Of a stretch of 64,000 nucleotides of DNA, positions 27,143 through 36,193 are shown piece after piece (position 1 is the stretch's first letter; each line of letters starts with the position of its first letter). A program made the translations under genes and the position numbers. Below the pieces are notes generated by a model that was not told the DNA's origin, searched no databases, and saw only the letters and a list, made by a program, of their open reading frames with translations. The DNA is taken from positions 2,418,001 through 2,482,000 of the forward strand of contig OZ241323.1 in NCBI GenBank assembly GCA_965199685.1, written 5' to 3'. This stretch comes from SP5GCR1 sp965199685 (lineage in GTDB: Bacteria; Pseudomonadota; Gammaproteobacteria; Poriferisulfidales; Oxydemutatoraceae).

Positions 27143-28147
27143 TTAATTCTTTTTATAACGATCTGCATTTTCAGGGTCTAGTTTGACCACCATGTCGTAG
27201 TCTGCAATCGCCCCCTTGTCGTCTCCTATTTCGCTTTTAGCAATGCCTCTATTACCGTAAGCAGCAGCACTCTTCGGGTTTAGTTCAATCGCCATATCGT
27301 AGTCTGCAATCGCCTCTTCGTAGTCCCCTATTTCACTTTTAGCAATGCCTCTAAAAAAGTAATCCTCAGCATGATGCGGATCTAGTTCAATCGCTTTATC
27401 AAAGTCTGCAATCGCTCCCTTGTAGTCGCCTATTTCGCTTTTACAAATGCCTCTAAACGAGTAATCATCAGCATTTTCAGGGTCTAGTTCAATTGCTCTA
27501 TCGTAGTTTGTAATTGCCCCCTTGTTGTCTCCTATTTCGCTTTTAGCAAAACCTCTACTACTGTAAGAAACAGCATTCTTTGGATCTAGTTCAATCGCTT
27601 TGTCCAAGTCTGCAATCGCCCCCTTATGGTCGCCTAATATATTTTTAGCAATACCTCTACTACCGTAAGCAGCAGTATCTTTAGGGTTTAGTTCGATCGC
27701 TTTGTCCAAGTCTGCAATCGCCTCCTCATAGTCGCCTCTTTCAACTTTAGCAACGCCTCTACTACTGTAAGCAGCAGCATTTTCCGGGTCTAGCTCAATC
27801 GCTTTGTCCAAGTCTGCACGCGCCCCCTTAAAGTCTCCTATTTCATTTTTAGCAACGCTTCTACAACCGTAAACAATAGAATTTTCTGGGTCTAGTTCAA
27901 TCACTTTGTTGAAGTCTGCAATCGCTCCCTTGTAGTCTCCTATTTCAAATTTAGCAAAGCCTCTATCATCGTAAGCATCAGCATACTTCGAGTCTAGTTC
28001 AATCGCTTTGTTGAAGTCTGCAATCGCCCCCTTAAAGTCTCCTAGTTCGCTTTTAGCAATGCCTCTACTATCGTAAGCAACAGCATTCTTCGGGTCTAGC
28101 TTAATCGCTATGTCCAAGTCTGCAATCGCTCTCTTATTATTTTTCAT
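27143..28147 (-). CDS. TPR protein (334 aa)
   Basis: About nine TPR units (AKSEIGDYKGAIADYDKAIELDP-type) with no signal peptide and no membrane helix, so probably cytoplasmic. It is the last of three consecutive minus-strand TPR genes with gaps of 34-41 bases, so they are probably co-transcribed. The gap sequences and the bases after each stop codon (TCAAACTTACACAA-type on the coding strand) are nearly the same, showing tandem duplication of whole gene units. The binding partner is unknown. Confidence 0.7.
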   Translation of the reverse strand: MKNNKRAIADLDIAIKLDPKNAVAYDSRGIAKSELGDFKGAIADFNKAIELDSKYADAYDDRGFAKFEIGDYKGAIADFNKVIELDPENSIVYGCRSVAKNEIGDFKGARADLDKAIELDPENAAAYSSRGVAKVERGDYEEAIADLDKAIELNPKDTAAYGSRGIAKNILGDHKGAIADLDKAIELDPKNAVSYSSRGFAKSEIGDNKGAITNYDRAIELDPENADDYSFRGICKSEIGDYKGAIADFDKAIELDPHHAEDYFFRGIAKSEIGDYEEAIADYDMAIELNPKSAAAYGNRGIAKSEIGDDKGAIADYDMVVKLDPENADRYKKN

Positions 28148-28181
28148 TTCGGAGCTATAATCTAAATTGTGTGAGTTTGAA

Positions 28182-28913
28182 TCAAAGACTATCAGGTTGT
28201 TCCTTAACAGCCTTTATTAATTGTTTATAGCGATCTGCATTTTTAGGGTCTAGTTCAATCGTTTTGTTGAAGTCTGCAAGTGCCCCTCTATCGTCTCCTA
28301 TTTGGCTTTTAGCAAAACCTCTGCCACAGTAGGATCCAGCATTTCCAGGGTCTAGTTCAATCGCTTTGTCCAAGTCTACAATCGCTTCCTCATAGTCTTC
28401 TATTTCAACTTTAGCAATGCCTCTAGACAAGTAATCATCAGCATGATTCGGGTCTAGTTCAATTGCCATGTCGTAGTCTGCAATCGCCCCCACAAAGTCT
28501 TTTATTTCGTTTTTAGCAATGCCTCTATACGAGTAATCATCAGCATGATTCGGGTCTAGTTCAATTGCCATGTCGTAGTCTGCAATCGCCTCCGTATAGT
28601 CTCCTATTCGGCTGTTAGCAAAGCCTCTAGTACTATAAGCAACAGCATGATTCGGGTCTAGTTCAATCGCTTTGTCTAAGTCTGCAATCGCTCCTTTATA
28701 ATCCTTTATTGCGCTTTTAGCAAAGCCTCTACTACCGTAAGCATCAGCATTCTTCGGGTCTAGCTCAATCGCTTTGCTAAAGTCTGTAATTGCTCCCTTG
28801 CAGTCTCCTATTTGAACTTTATTGATGCCTCTACTACCGTAAGCAGCAGCATTCTTCGGGTCTAGTTCAATCGCTTTGTCCAGGGCTGCAATCGCTTTCT
28901 TATGATCTTTCAT
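28182..28913 (-). CDS. TPR protein (243 aa)
   Basis: Six to seven TPR units of the same family, starting MKDHKKAIAALDKAIELDP, so the first repeat begins at the N-terminus. No signal or membrane segment. It is the middle gene of the three-gene TPR run. Several repeats are nearly identical to units in its neighbours, so unequal recombination may change repeat number. Confidence 0.7.
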   Translation of the reverse strand: MKDHKKAIAALDKAIELDPKNAAAYGSRGINKVQIGDCKGAITDFSKAIELDPKNADAYGSRGFAKSAIKDYKGAIADLDKAIELDPNHAVAYSTRGFANSRIGDYTEAIADYDMAIELDPNHADDYSYRGIAKNEIKDFVGAIADYDMAIELDPNHADDYLSRGIAKVEIEDYEEAIVDLDKAIELDPGNAGSYCGRGFAKSQIGDDRGALADFNKTIELDPKNADRYKQLIKAVKEQPDSL

Positions 28914-28954
28914 TTCGGAGGTGTAATCTAAATTGTGTAGGTTTGAATTAAAGA

Positions 28955-29680
28955 TTAATTGAGTCTTTCCTTAACAGCCTTTATTAATTTTCTATAATAA
29001 TCTGCATTTTCAGGATCTAGTTCAATCGCTTTGTTGAAGTCTGCAATAGCCCCTTTGTAATCCTGTATTGCACTTTTAGCAAAACCTCTACCATAGTAGG
29101 CTCCAGCATTTTTAGGGTCTAGTTCAATCACTTTGTCCAAATCTGCAATTGCCCCCTCATAGTCTTTTATTTCGTTTTTAGCAGTGCCTCTATACAAGTA
29201 TTCATCAACATGATTCGGGTCTAGTTCAATCGCTTTGTCCAAGTCTGCAATTGCCCCCTTGTAGTCTTCTATTTCAAATTTAGCAATGCCTCTATACAAG
29301 TAATCATCAGGATGACCCGGGCCTAGTTCAATCGCTATATCGTAGTTTCTAATTGCTCCCAAATAGTCGCCTATTTTATTTTTAGCAAAGCCTCGGCTAC
29401 TGTAAGCAATAGCACGTTCTGGGTTTAGTTCAATTGCTTTGTCCAAGTCTGCAATCGCCTCCTTGTAGTCCTTTATTGCACTTTTAGCAAAGCCTCTACT
29501 AGCGTAAGCATCGGCATGATTCGGGTCTAGTTCAATCGCTTTGTTGAAGTCTTTAATCGCCTCCTTAAATTCTCTTATTGTAACTTTAGAAATGCCTCTA
29601 CCAACGTAATCAGAAGCATTCCTCGGGCCTCGCCCAATCACTTTGTTGGAGTCTGTAATCTCTCTCTTATCATCTTTCAT
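28955..29680 (-). CDS. TPR protein (241 aa)
   Basis: First gene of the three-gene minus-strand TPR run. About six regular TPR units; the first 35 residues are a diverged repeat (SNKVIGRGPRNASDYVGRG). No signal peptide. The conserved promoter block at 29715-29821 lies directly upstream and should drive this gene and the two below it. The frame is intact. Confidence 0.7.
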   Translation of the reverse strand: MKDDKREITDSNKVIGRGPRNASDYVGRGISKVTIREFKEAIKDFNKAIELDPNHADAYASRGFAKSAIKDYKEAIADLDKAIELNPERAIAYSSRGFAKNKIGDYLGAIRNYDIAIELGPGHPDDYLYRGIAKFEIEDYKGAIADLDKAIELDPNHVDEYLYRGTAKNEIKDYEGAIADLDKVIELDPKNAGAYYGRGFAKSAIQDYKGAIADFNKAIELDPENADYYRKLIKAVKERLN

Positions 29681-29714
29681 TTCAAATTTAGAAGAACCTC
29701 TTTTCTTTTAATGG

Positions 29715-29821
29715 AACTTGATATGGTAAGCATGACACAGCTTTTATACGACGATGTTTTTGTTGTCATAATTTGGCATTTTAACAAAATCACCTTTGAT
29801 TTTCAATTTATAAGACTGTCA
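29715..29821 (-). promoter_or_regulatory. Promoter block of the TPR operon, copy 2
   Basis: Homologous to 24410-24517. On the minus strand TTGAAA (29801-29806) is separated by 17 bases from TAAAAT (29778-29783), giving a predicted start near 29771 and a leader of about 90 bases. Conservation covers the whole block, including the stretch read as leader RNA. Confidence 0.5.
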
Positions 29822-29911
29822 GCTATTTGAGTAAAGATCAGTTCACATAATATGTATAGCAATGATAATCCTTTATAATTATCCTTTTTTGATATTGGAT
29901 TTCTACACGGC

Positions 29912-30850
29912 ATGTCGGTTTATACGGTTATTTCTGAAGAGGAGTTAGGGCGATTCATACAGGGGTTTGATATAGGTTCTCTGCTTTCATACCGAGGCAT
30001 AGACGAAGGTATAGAAAACACCAATTATTTTGTGGACACTGATCAGGGTGACTATGTGTTGACATTGTTTGAGTGGTTGGAAGCGGATCAGTTGCCTTAT
30101 TTTATCAATTTGATGTGCCATGTTGCAGATGCTGGTTTGCCGTGTCCGCATCCTATTGCTGACCGACAAGGTCGCACTTTGCACGAGTTAAAGGACAAAC
30201 CTGCTGCACTGATTACGCGCTTGCCGGGGCGTACTATCAAAGCACCCAGTGTTGCACAATGCCAACAAGTTGGCGATATCTTGGCAAAGATGCATTTGGT
30301 AATGCATGCTTTTGACGGCCATAGCGAGAATATTAGGGATATCGGCTGGTTTAAGATGCAATCCGATAACATACAATCAAAGTTGAGTAAGGATGATAGT
30401 GCGTTGCTAAACGATGAGATTAAACATCAAAGCAAGCAGTTATCGGATGCCTTGCCAGCAGGCACCATTCATGCCGATCTATTCAAAGACAATGCACTGT
30501 TTGAAGGCGAGCGATTAAGCGGTGTGATAGATTTTTATTATGCCTGCCATGCCAAACTTTTGTACGATGTTGCGGTTACGGTTAACGATTGGTGCCGCTC
30601 GGCAGATCAGCATCTGTCGCGCCCGCACTACGAGGCATTGATTAACGCATACCATCTAAGACGTCCTTTTGAGCCGACTGAGAGAGACGAATGGCGAAAT
30701 ATTTTGCGTCGGGCAGCACTGCGCTTTTGGTTATCGCGGCTACGCGATAAACTTTTTCCCAAAGACGGTGCTATAACCCATATCAAAGACCCGGATGTTT
30801 TCAAGAACATACTGCTACTTTGCCGGGAAGAGGACTACGAGCTTTGCTAA
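29912..30850 (+). CDS. thrB: Homoserine kinase, aminoglycoside-phosphotransferase type
   Basis: Phosphorylates L-homoserine with ATP in threonine synthesis. The 312-residue length and sequence fit the APH-fold homoserine kinase of Pseudomonas and relatives, not the GHMP-type enzyme of E. coli. Visible features are the N-terminal GIENTNYFVDTD and DYVLTLFE strands (ATP-binding lobe), the catalytic loop IHADLFKDN near residue 191, and the metal-binding GVIDFYYAC near residue 207. It stands alone between the TPR promoter block and a repeat element; no threonine operon partners are adjacent. Confidence 0.9.
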   Translation: MSVYTVISEEELGRFIQGFDIGSLLSYRGIDEGIENTNYFVDTDQGDYVLTLFEWLEADQLPYFINLMCHVADAGLPCPHPIADRQGRTLHELKDKPAALITRLPGRTIKAPSVAQCQQVGDILAKMHLVMHAFDGHSENIRDIGWFKMQSDNIQSKLSKDDSALLNDEIKHQSKQLSDALPAGTIHADLFKDNALFEGERLSGVIDFYYACHAKLLYDVAVTVNDWCRSADQHLSRPHYEALINAYHLRRPFEPTERDEWRNILRRAALRFWLSRLRDKLFPKDGAITHIKDPDVFKNILLLCREEDYELC

Positions 30851-30870
30851 GTTATCTATACATTGAACAA

Positions 30871-31044
30871 GGGCAGTTGAAGGTGTGTTTCATGCACTCG
30901 TAAGGGATAATTGTCTAGTGCAGAACCACCACAACCACCCCGTCAGGCTTCGCCTGCCACCCCTCCAAAGCAGGGGAATGTACTAATGCAGACACTTTTT
31001 CAACAACCCCACGTTTGGGCAATGACTATACTTTTTCAACAGCC
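30871..31044. repeat. CTGTTGAAAAAGTA-family repeat
   Basis: Two right-type ends (CACTTTTTCAACAACCCC, then TACTTTTTCAACAGCC) follow a weak left end (GGGCAGTTGAAGGTG). The middle is the GGTGGTTCTGCAC / CCCCTCC module in reverse orientation. It ends 16 bases before the start of dctQ. Confidence 0.7.
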
Positions 31045-31059
31045 TGAACAATCTACGCA

Positions 31060-31563
31060 ATGCCTAAACTATTAACCCATCTCGATCAGGTTAATAAGCG
31101 GGTCGGGCAAGTTGCGATTTGGCTATTGCCACTGATGATATGTCTATCCTTCGTAATCGTCGTATTGCGCTACGGCTTTAATTACGGTCGTGTGGATATG
31201 CAGGAGGGTGTCGTTTATCTGCATGTCTTTATATTATGTTTGTGTATGGGTTATACGATGCGTCTTGACGGGCATGTGCGTGTTGATGTCTTTTACAGCA
31301 GGATGCGAGCGAAGACCAAAGCAAGGGTCAACCTAATTGGTGATGTTTTATTTCTGTTGCCGACTTGTGCGGCGATCATTTTCTATAGTAGCGATTATGT
31401 TGCAACCTCTTGGCATTTGCTAGAACGGTCGCAAGAAGCTGCCGGATTGCCGCTAATTTTTGTGCTGAAAACTTTAATCCCAGTAATGGCAGGACTACTT
31501 TTTTGGCAGGGGATGATTTGGGTTATTCGTCAGGCATATCTGATGTTGCGACACGCTGCTTAA
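31060..31563 (+). CDS. dctQ: TRAP transporter small membrane subunit DctQ
   Basis: A 167-residue inner-membrane protein with four hydrophobic helices (about residues 18-38, 53-73, 92-112 and 133-155), the usual plan of the TRAP DctQ subunit. It works with DctM as a sodium-driven importer fed by a periplasmic binding protein. A binding protein gene lies nearby on the other strand (34439-35542). The start is 16 bases after a repeat element. DctM follows after 17 bases. Confidence 0.85.
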   Translation: MPKLLTHLDQVNKRVGQVAIWLLPLMICLSFVIVVLRYGFNYGRVDMQEGVVYLHVFILCLCMGYTMRLDGHVRVDVFYSRMRAKTKARVNLIGDVLFLLPTCAAIIFYSSDYVATSWHLLERSQEAAGLPLIFVLKTLIPVMAGLLFWQGMIWVIRQAYLMLRHAA

Positions 31564-31580
31564 GTTATCAATCAAAAAAC

Positions 31581-32951
31581 ATGGCATTAGTACTATTTTT
31601 TCTCGTTATTCTGGTGATACTCGCCGGCTATCCGGTTGCCTTCACGCTTGCCGGCGTGTCATTGTTGTTTGCTGCAATCTGTACCGCTTTGGGTATGTTT
31701 GATGTCAACATTTTGCACGCATTGCCGAATAGGCTATTTAGTATTTTGACAAACAGCACTTTAATTGCCATTCCGATGTTTGTTTTTATGGGTGTGACCT
31801 TACAAAAAACTAGACTTGCCGAGGAACTACTGCTCGCTAGTGCCGACATGATGCATCGCTTGCGTAGCGGGTTGGGTATTTCCATTATCTTGGTCGGTGC
31901 GTTGTTGGCAGCGAGCACCGGAATTGTCGGCGCAACCGTGACAACGATGGGGTTGCTATCAGTGCCTGCCATGCTCAAACGCCGATACCATCCCGGATTG
32001 GCATGTGGCACGGTCTGTGCGTCGGGCACGCTTGGGCAGATTATTCCACCTTCCATTATGTTGATATTGTTAGGAGATGTTATCTCCGCAAGTTATCAGC
32101 AAGCGCACTATAAACAAGGATTATTTGCTTCCGATTCGGTTTCAGTGAGTGATCTATTTGCTGGTGCTTTGCTACCAGGGCTGTTGCTGGTGTTTTTTTA
32201 TGTGGTCTATATTTATGCAGCAGGTCTCTTTAAGCCGCAATGGATGCCGAACCCTATTGCCGATACTGCCGAACAACGACCGCAACGCCGGTCTAAGTTG
32301 CAACTCTATACCTTGCTATTGCCATTAGTTCTCATTTTGGTCGTCTTGGGATCTATATTGAGCGGTGCAGCATCGCCGACTGAGGCAGCATCAGTCGGTG
32401 CAATTGGTGCCATGTTGCTTGCCGTGTTGCGGCGCGAGTTCTCTATACCGAAGCTAAGAGAAGTCACTAAAGAGACTGTCAAAATCAGCTGTATGGTTTT
32501 TATGATCTTAATAGGTGCCACGATATTTTCTTTGGTATTCAGAGGGCTGGAGGGAGACAGCCTTATTCACGAGATGCTGGTTGCACTCCCCGGCGATTTA
32601 TGGGTGACGATGATAGTCGTCATGTTGGCAATATTTATACTAGGTTTTGTGCTAGATTTTATAGAGATTATGTTTGTCGTCGTTCCGGTGGTGGCACCTA
32701 CCTTGATTATTATGGGTGCAGATCCTATCTGGCTTGCGATTATGATTGCGGTCAATTTGCAGACTTCTTTTATGACCCCACCTTTCGGTTTTTCGCTGTT
32801 CTATTTACGCGGTGTTGTCAGCCAAAAGATACATACCAAACAGATCTATAAAGGGGTTATTCCGTTTGTGGGGCTGCAACTATTTGCCTTGTTGATATTG
32901 GCACTGTGGCCGGAATTGGCAACATGGCTACCGAAGGTTTTATTTAACTAA
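31581..32951 (+). CDS. dctM: TRAP transporter large membrane subunit DctM
   Basis: A 456-residue permease with about 12 membrane helices. The start at 31581 (MALVLFFLVILVILAGYPVA) is chosen because it matches the normal DctM N-terminus; the longer frame from 31410 overlaps dctQ. Conserved DctM features include the first hairpin helix ending GYPVAF, the IPMFVFMG segment, SGTLGQIIPPSIMLILLGD, ASPTEAASVGAIGA and a late MTPPFGFSLFYLRG. It forms the transport channel with DctQ. Confidence 0.9.
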   Translation: MALVLFFLVILVILAGYPVAFTLAGVSLLFAAICTALGMFDVNILHALPNRLFSILTNSTLIAIPMFVFMGVTLQKTRLAEELLLASADMMHRLRSGLGISIILVGALLAASTGIVGATVTTMGLLSVPAMLKRRYHPGLACGTVCASGTLGQIIPPSIMLILLGDVISASYQQAHYKQGLFASDSVSVSDLFAGALLPGLLLVFFYVVYIYAAGLFKPQWMPNPIADTAEQRPQRRSKLQLYTLLLPLVLILVVLGSILSGAASPTEAASVGAIGAMLLAVLRREFSIPKLREVTKETVKISCMVFMILIGATIFSLVFRGLEGDSLIHEMLVALPGDLWVTMIVVMLAIFILGFVLDFIEIMFVVVPVVAPTLIIMGADPIWLAIMIAVNLQTSFMTPPFGFSLFYLRGVVSQKIHTKQIYKGVIPFVGLQLFALLILALWPELATWLPKVLFN

Positions 32952-33015
32952 AAAACGCACGCAAGGCACATGTTACAATGTGGTTTCACCACTATCGCTT
33001 AAATCAACTCTAAAC

Positions 33016-34020
33016 ATGAATACTAATTCTTATCCTATCTATGTAATAAGCCTCAAGCGTAATCCTGAGCGTAGACTATATATGCAAAGACAACTTGATG
33101 CGTTGAATTTAGATTACCAATTCGTAGATGCTATAGACATTTATGATTTGAATTCTCCGAAATACCAAGCCAAAGTTTTCGATTTGTTAGGCATTGATGG
33201 ATATATAGCTAAGTTTAGTGAACACATTAATGAGAAAATAAGAAAGGCTGCGTGTACATTTAGCCATATGAAGGCACATAGATTAATGATGAGGCATAAT
33301 CATTCTAATGCTTGTGTGTTGGAAGACGATGTAGAAATATTACCTGGTTTCGCAGAAATATTACGCGTCGCACAAAAAGAATCTTGGGATATACTCATGC
33401 TGGCCAGCCGATCTCGAGCCGTGGCTTCTATACTGAGAAGTAATCTTAGTATACAGAAAAGCAAAGCAGAATTTCCTGAAATAGATTGCTCTCTATACCC
33501 TGAGTTGAGAAGGATAAAGTTTTCTAGAAGATTATTGCCATCCACTCCCACATTTTGTTCTTTAAGTTGGACCGTTATCCCTAAATTAGAGCGGTACTGG
33601 CTAATGCTTTTAAGCCAGTCGAAAATTATTAATAAGTTGTTTAAGAGTTCTATTAATATGGGAGAGCGAATAGTACCTTATATCTCTTGCAAAGCAGGAG
33701 CTATGCCTGTTGGGTCCAGCCAACAGGCTTTATATAGGAACTACGATATAGCTATTCCTGCCGAGATACCGAATTTGGGCATGGCCTATCTATTAACTGC
33801 GGATACAGCAAACAAGTATAAGGAAAACTTCTCTAGAGTGATTACTAGAGACAGCATAACTGTTGCGGATGATTTCTGGCGATTATCTAAAAAGTACGAT
33901 CTTAAATTGCGGATTCTCACCCCACCTTGTGCTATAGCTTCGCAAGTTTATTTGGGATATTCATCTCGCAAATATCTTCCTAAAGTTAACTTGAGGCTGT
34001 TGAAAAAGTGTCTGCATTAG
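33016..34020 (+). CDS. Glycosyltransferase family 25 (LPS-type)
   Basis: A 334-residue family-25 glycosyltransferase, typically adding galactose or glucose to lipopolysaccharide or other surface glycans in the cytoplasm. The N-terminal IYVISLKRNPERRLYMQ and FVDAIDI segments and the metal-binding CVLEDDVEI near residue 100 are characteristic. The start at 33016 is preferred because the family pattern begins a few residues later. The last codons (about LLKKCLH) and the stop come from the adjoining repeat element, so the natural C-terminus was probably altered. A truncated paralog is at 44126-44404. Confidence 0.8.
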   Translation: MNTNSYPIYVISLKRNPERRLYMQRQLDALNLDYQFVDAIDIYDLNSPKYQAKVFDLLGIDGYIAKFSEHINEKIRKAACTFSHMKAHRLMMRHNHSNACVLEDDVEILPGFAEILRVAQKESWDILMLASRSRAVASILRSNLSIQKSKAEFPEIDCSLYPELRRIKFSRRLLPSTPTFCSLSWTVIPKLERYWLMLLSQSKIINKLFKSSINMGERIVPYISCKAGAMPVGSSQQALYRNYDIAIPAEIPNLGMAYLLTADTANKYKENFSRVITRDSITVADDFWRLSKKYDLKLRILTPPCAIASQVYLGYSSRKYLPKVNLRLLKKCLH

Positions 34021-34117
34021 TAAATTCCCCTCCTGTGGAGGGGTGGCAGGCGAAGCCTGACGGGGTGGTTGTGGTGGTTCTGTACAATGGTATTTCCCTC
34101 CTATGGAGAGGTGGGGT
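33995..34117. repeat. CTGTTGAAAAAGTA-family repeat at the glycosyltransferase 3' end
   Basis: Begins GGCTGTTGAAAAAGTG inside the glycosyltransferase frame and contributes its stop codon. It continues with the CCCCTCCTGTGGAGGGG palindrome, the AAGCCTGACGGGGTGG module and GGTGGTTCTG. No right terminal repeat is seen before the next gene. Confidence 0.7.
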
Positions 34118-34405
34118 CTATAAAATTTTGGAAGCAGATAACTTTCCGATAACTGCGCTTTTGCTCGCAAGCATCAGCACGAACGGCAGCAGTTGTTGTT
34201 GGTATTGGGCATCTGCTCCTTCCAGCTGTATAAAGGCAGCAGATGTTACAAACAAATAAGCGAAGCCCAAAGCACCTCGCACCCAGCGATGCCTGTTAGT
34301 CTCTTCTTTGCATCCGAATATGGCAGATAGAAAAATAAAGAGTGCCGCTAAAAAGCTAAATGCAAAAAAGGTAAAAGTGCCTATGTCATAACCAAATACT
34401 TCCAT
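34118..34405 (-). CDS. Small membrane protein downstream of dctP
   Basis: A 95-residue protein with an excellent ribosome site (AGGAG, seven bases, ATG on the minus strand). Three hydrophobic stretches are visible: TFTFFAFSFLAALFIFLSAI, GALGFAYLFVTSAAF and a shorter LLPFVLMLA. It lies 33 bases after the dctP stop on the same strand and is probably co-transcribed with it, so a role alongside the transporter is possible but unproven. Its C-terminus ends exactly at the repeat boundary and may be shortened. Confidence 0.6.
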   Translation of the reverse strand: MEVFGYDIGTFTFFAFSFLAALFIFLSAIFGCKEETNRHRWVRGALGFAYLFVTSAAFIQLEGADAQYQQQLLPFVLMLASKSAVIGKLSASKIL

Positions 34406-34438
34406 TTTTTCTCCTGAGATTTGTTTGTTTCCGTTGTA

Positions 34439-35542
34439 TTACTTAGTGTCGCGTATATCATATACCATTTTTTCGGAATATTGCGACCACATTTTCATTT
34501 TTGCCAGAAAATCGTTATATGATTGGTATACCCGCTGAGCATAATCACTCTCGGAGGCTACTTCTTGAAGTGCGTCGTTGGCAACTTCGCGTATGCGATT
34601 AAGTACCGCATCAGGGAATTTGCGCAACTGTACGCCGTGTTTATCTTGCAATATCTTTAGCGAGTCGGGGTTTAGTGCTAAATATTCGGTAAGCAGACGC
34701 ATACTTTCGGCATTGCAGGCATTACGCACGACGGCTTGTAAATCTTCCGGCAATTCCATAAACATTTCTTTGTTGAGTATGCACTCTATCATCACACCTG
34801 GTTCTTGCCAGCCCGGATAATAGTAGTATTTAGCAATTTTATAAAAACCCAAAGTCAAGTCGTTGTATGGTGAAACCCACTCAACCGCATCGATCATCCC
34901 GGTTTGCAGTGCGGTGAACAATTCGCCGCCCGGTAGATTAACCGGGATCATACCCAATCGTTCATAGATTTGACTGGCAAGCCCCGGTATTCTTATCTTT
35001 ACGCCCTTTAGGTCTTCAATACTATTGATCTCGCGATTAAACCAGCCACCCATTTGTATGCCGGTGCCGCCGACCGCAATTGGTATCAAGCCAAACTCGC
35101 TATAGCCCTCGTCCCATAGTGCTTGACCACCACCATGATTGAACCACGCAATCATTTCAACGATGTTCATACCAAATGGCACCGCTCCGAAGAAATTAAA
35201 TGCGCGATTTTTGCCTTGCCAGTAATAGGCGGCAGAATGTCCCATCGCAACTGCGCCGCTGCGTACCGTATCAAAGACCTCAAACGCCGAAACCAATTCG
35301 CCTGCGCCGTAGACTGTCACTTGCAAGCGGCCATTTGACATTTTAGTTATGTTTTCGGCAATACGCTCGGCACTGGCACCCAATCCCGGATAGTTTTTGG
35401 GCCAGCAAGTTACCATCTTCCACTTATATGTTTTGTTATCGCTGGGTTGCTTGGCGGCTGTTTGTTCGCCTTGAGTGCATCCGACGAGTGGAGCTGCTAA
35501 AAGTGCCCCTGTTGCTTTATTGATAAAGTCTCTTCTTTTCAT
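34439..35542 (-). CDS. TRAP transporter periplasmic binding protein, TakP/DctP-like
   Basis: A 367-residue extracytoplasmic solute receptor. The N-terminus has a Tat motif (KRRDFINKA) and a lipoprotein-like end (APLVGC), so it is exported folded and may be lipid-anchored. The segments WPKNYPGLGASAERIAE, AYYWQGK, MGGWFNREI, VKIRIPGLASQIYERLG, NLPGGELFTALQTG, DAVEWVSPYND and YYYPGWQEPG resemble the TakP-type receptors that bind 2-oxo acids. It probably feeds dctQM at 31.1-33.0 kb; the transporter genes are split around the glycosyltransferase. Confidence 0.87.
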   Translation of the reverse strand: MKRRDFINKATGALLAAPLVGCTQGEQTAAKQPSDNKTYKWKMVTCWPKNYPGLGASAERIAENITKMSNGRLQVTVYGAGELVSAFEVFDTVRSGAVAMGHSAAYYWQGKNRAFNFFGAVPFGMNIVEMIAWFNHGGGQALWDEGYSEFGLIPIAVGGTGIQMGGWFNREINSIEDLKGVKIRIPGLASQIYERLGMIPVNLPGGELFTALQTGMIDAVEWVSPYNDLTLGFYKIAKYYYYPGWQEPGVMIECILNKEMFMELPEDLQAVVRNACNAESMRLLTEYLALNPDSLKILQDKHGVQLRKFPDAVLNRIREVANDALQEVASESDYAQRVYQSYNDFLAKMKMWSQYSEKMVYDIRDTK

Positions 35543-35583
35543 GTTTCAGTCTACTCCCTGGTGTTTTGCGATTCAGAATATAT

Positions 35584-36160
35584 GGAGTTGTTGAAAAAGT
35601 ATCTGCATTAGTACATTCCCCTCCTTTGGAGGGGTGGCAGGCCTATGCATTTTGTAATGTATGTGTTTAGCAATCATGCTATGGTTCTGCACAATGTTAC
35701 GCCGATTGACCTACTGGCTCAATCGCCGATTCCATCTGACGGGGTGGTTGTGGTGGTTCTGCACTAGACAGTTACCCTCTGCGGTGCATGATGGTACTTT
35801 TTCAGCAGTCCCATGTTAGCCCTCCCCTACGGGTGGTTACCATAAATTGAATGGCGCAAGCGGTTAGGTTCATGCAATAGCAGTACTTTAGGGAGGGCAT
35901 GTTAGCCCTCCCCTACGGGTGGTTACCATAAATTGAATGGCGCAAGCGGTTAGGTTCATGCAACAGCAGTACTTCAGGGAGGGCATGTTAGCCCTCCCCT
36001 ACGGGTGGTTATCATAAATTTGGTGGCGCAAGCGGTTAGGTTCATGCAACAGCAGTACTTTAGGGAGGGCATGTTAGCCTTCCCCTACGGGTGTTTATCC
36101 TAAATTTAATGGCGCAAGCGGTTAAGTTTGAGCGATAACAGTACTTTTTCAGCAGTTCCA
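35584..36160. repeat. Compound repeat with four 86-base tandem units
   Basis: It starts GGAGTTGTTGAAAAAGTA, passes through a CCCCTCC/GGTGGTTCTGCAC module pair, then from about 35812 contains four head-to-tail units of 86 bases. Unit landmarks CATGTTAGCC begin at 35812, 35898, 35984 and 36070. Each unit has AGCCCTCCCCTACGGGTGG, GGCGCAAGCGGTTA and CAGTACTT. It ends in TACTTTTTCAGCAG. It fills the gap between dctP and the uvrD 3' end. Confidence 0.8.
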
Positions 36161-36193
36161 TGTCTGCATATTCTACACTATGGCTGTTGACCT

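Noticed and set aside
31410..31580. Longer N-terminus for dctM overlapping dctQ
   Set aside because: These codons do not resemble DctM; the family start MALVLFF is at 31581.
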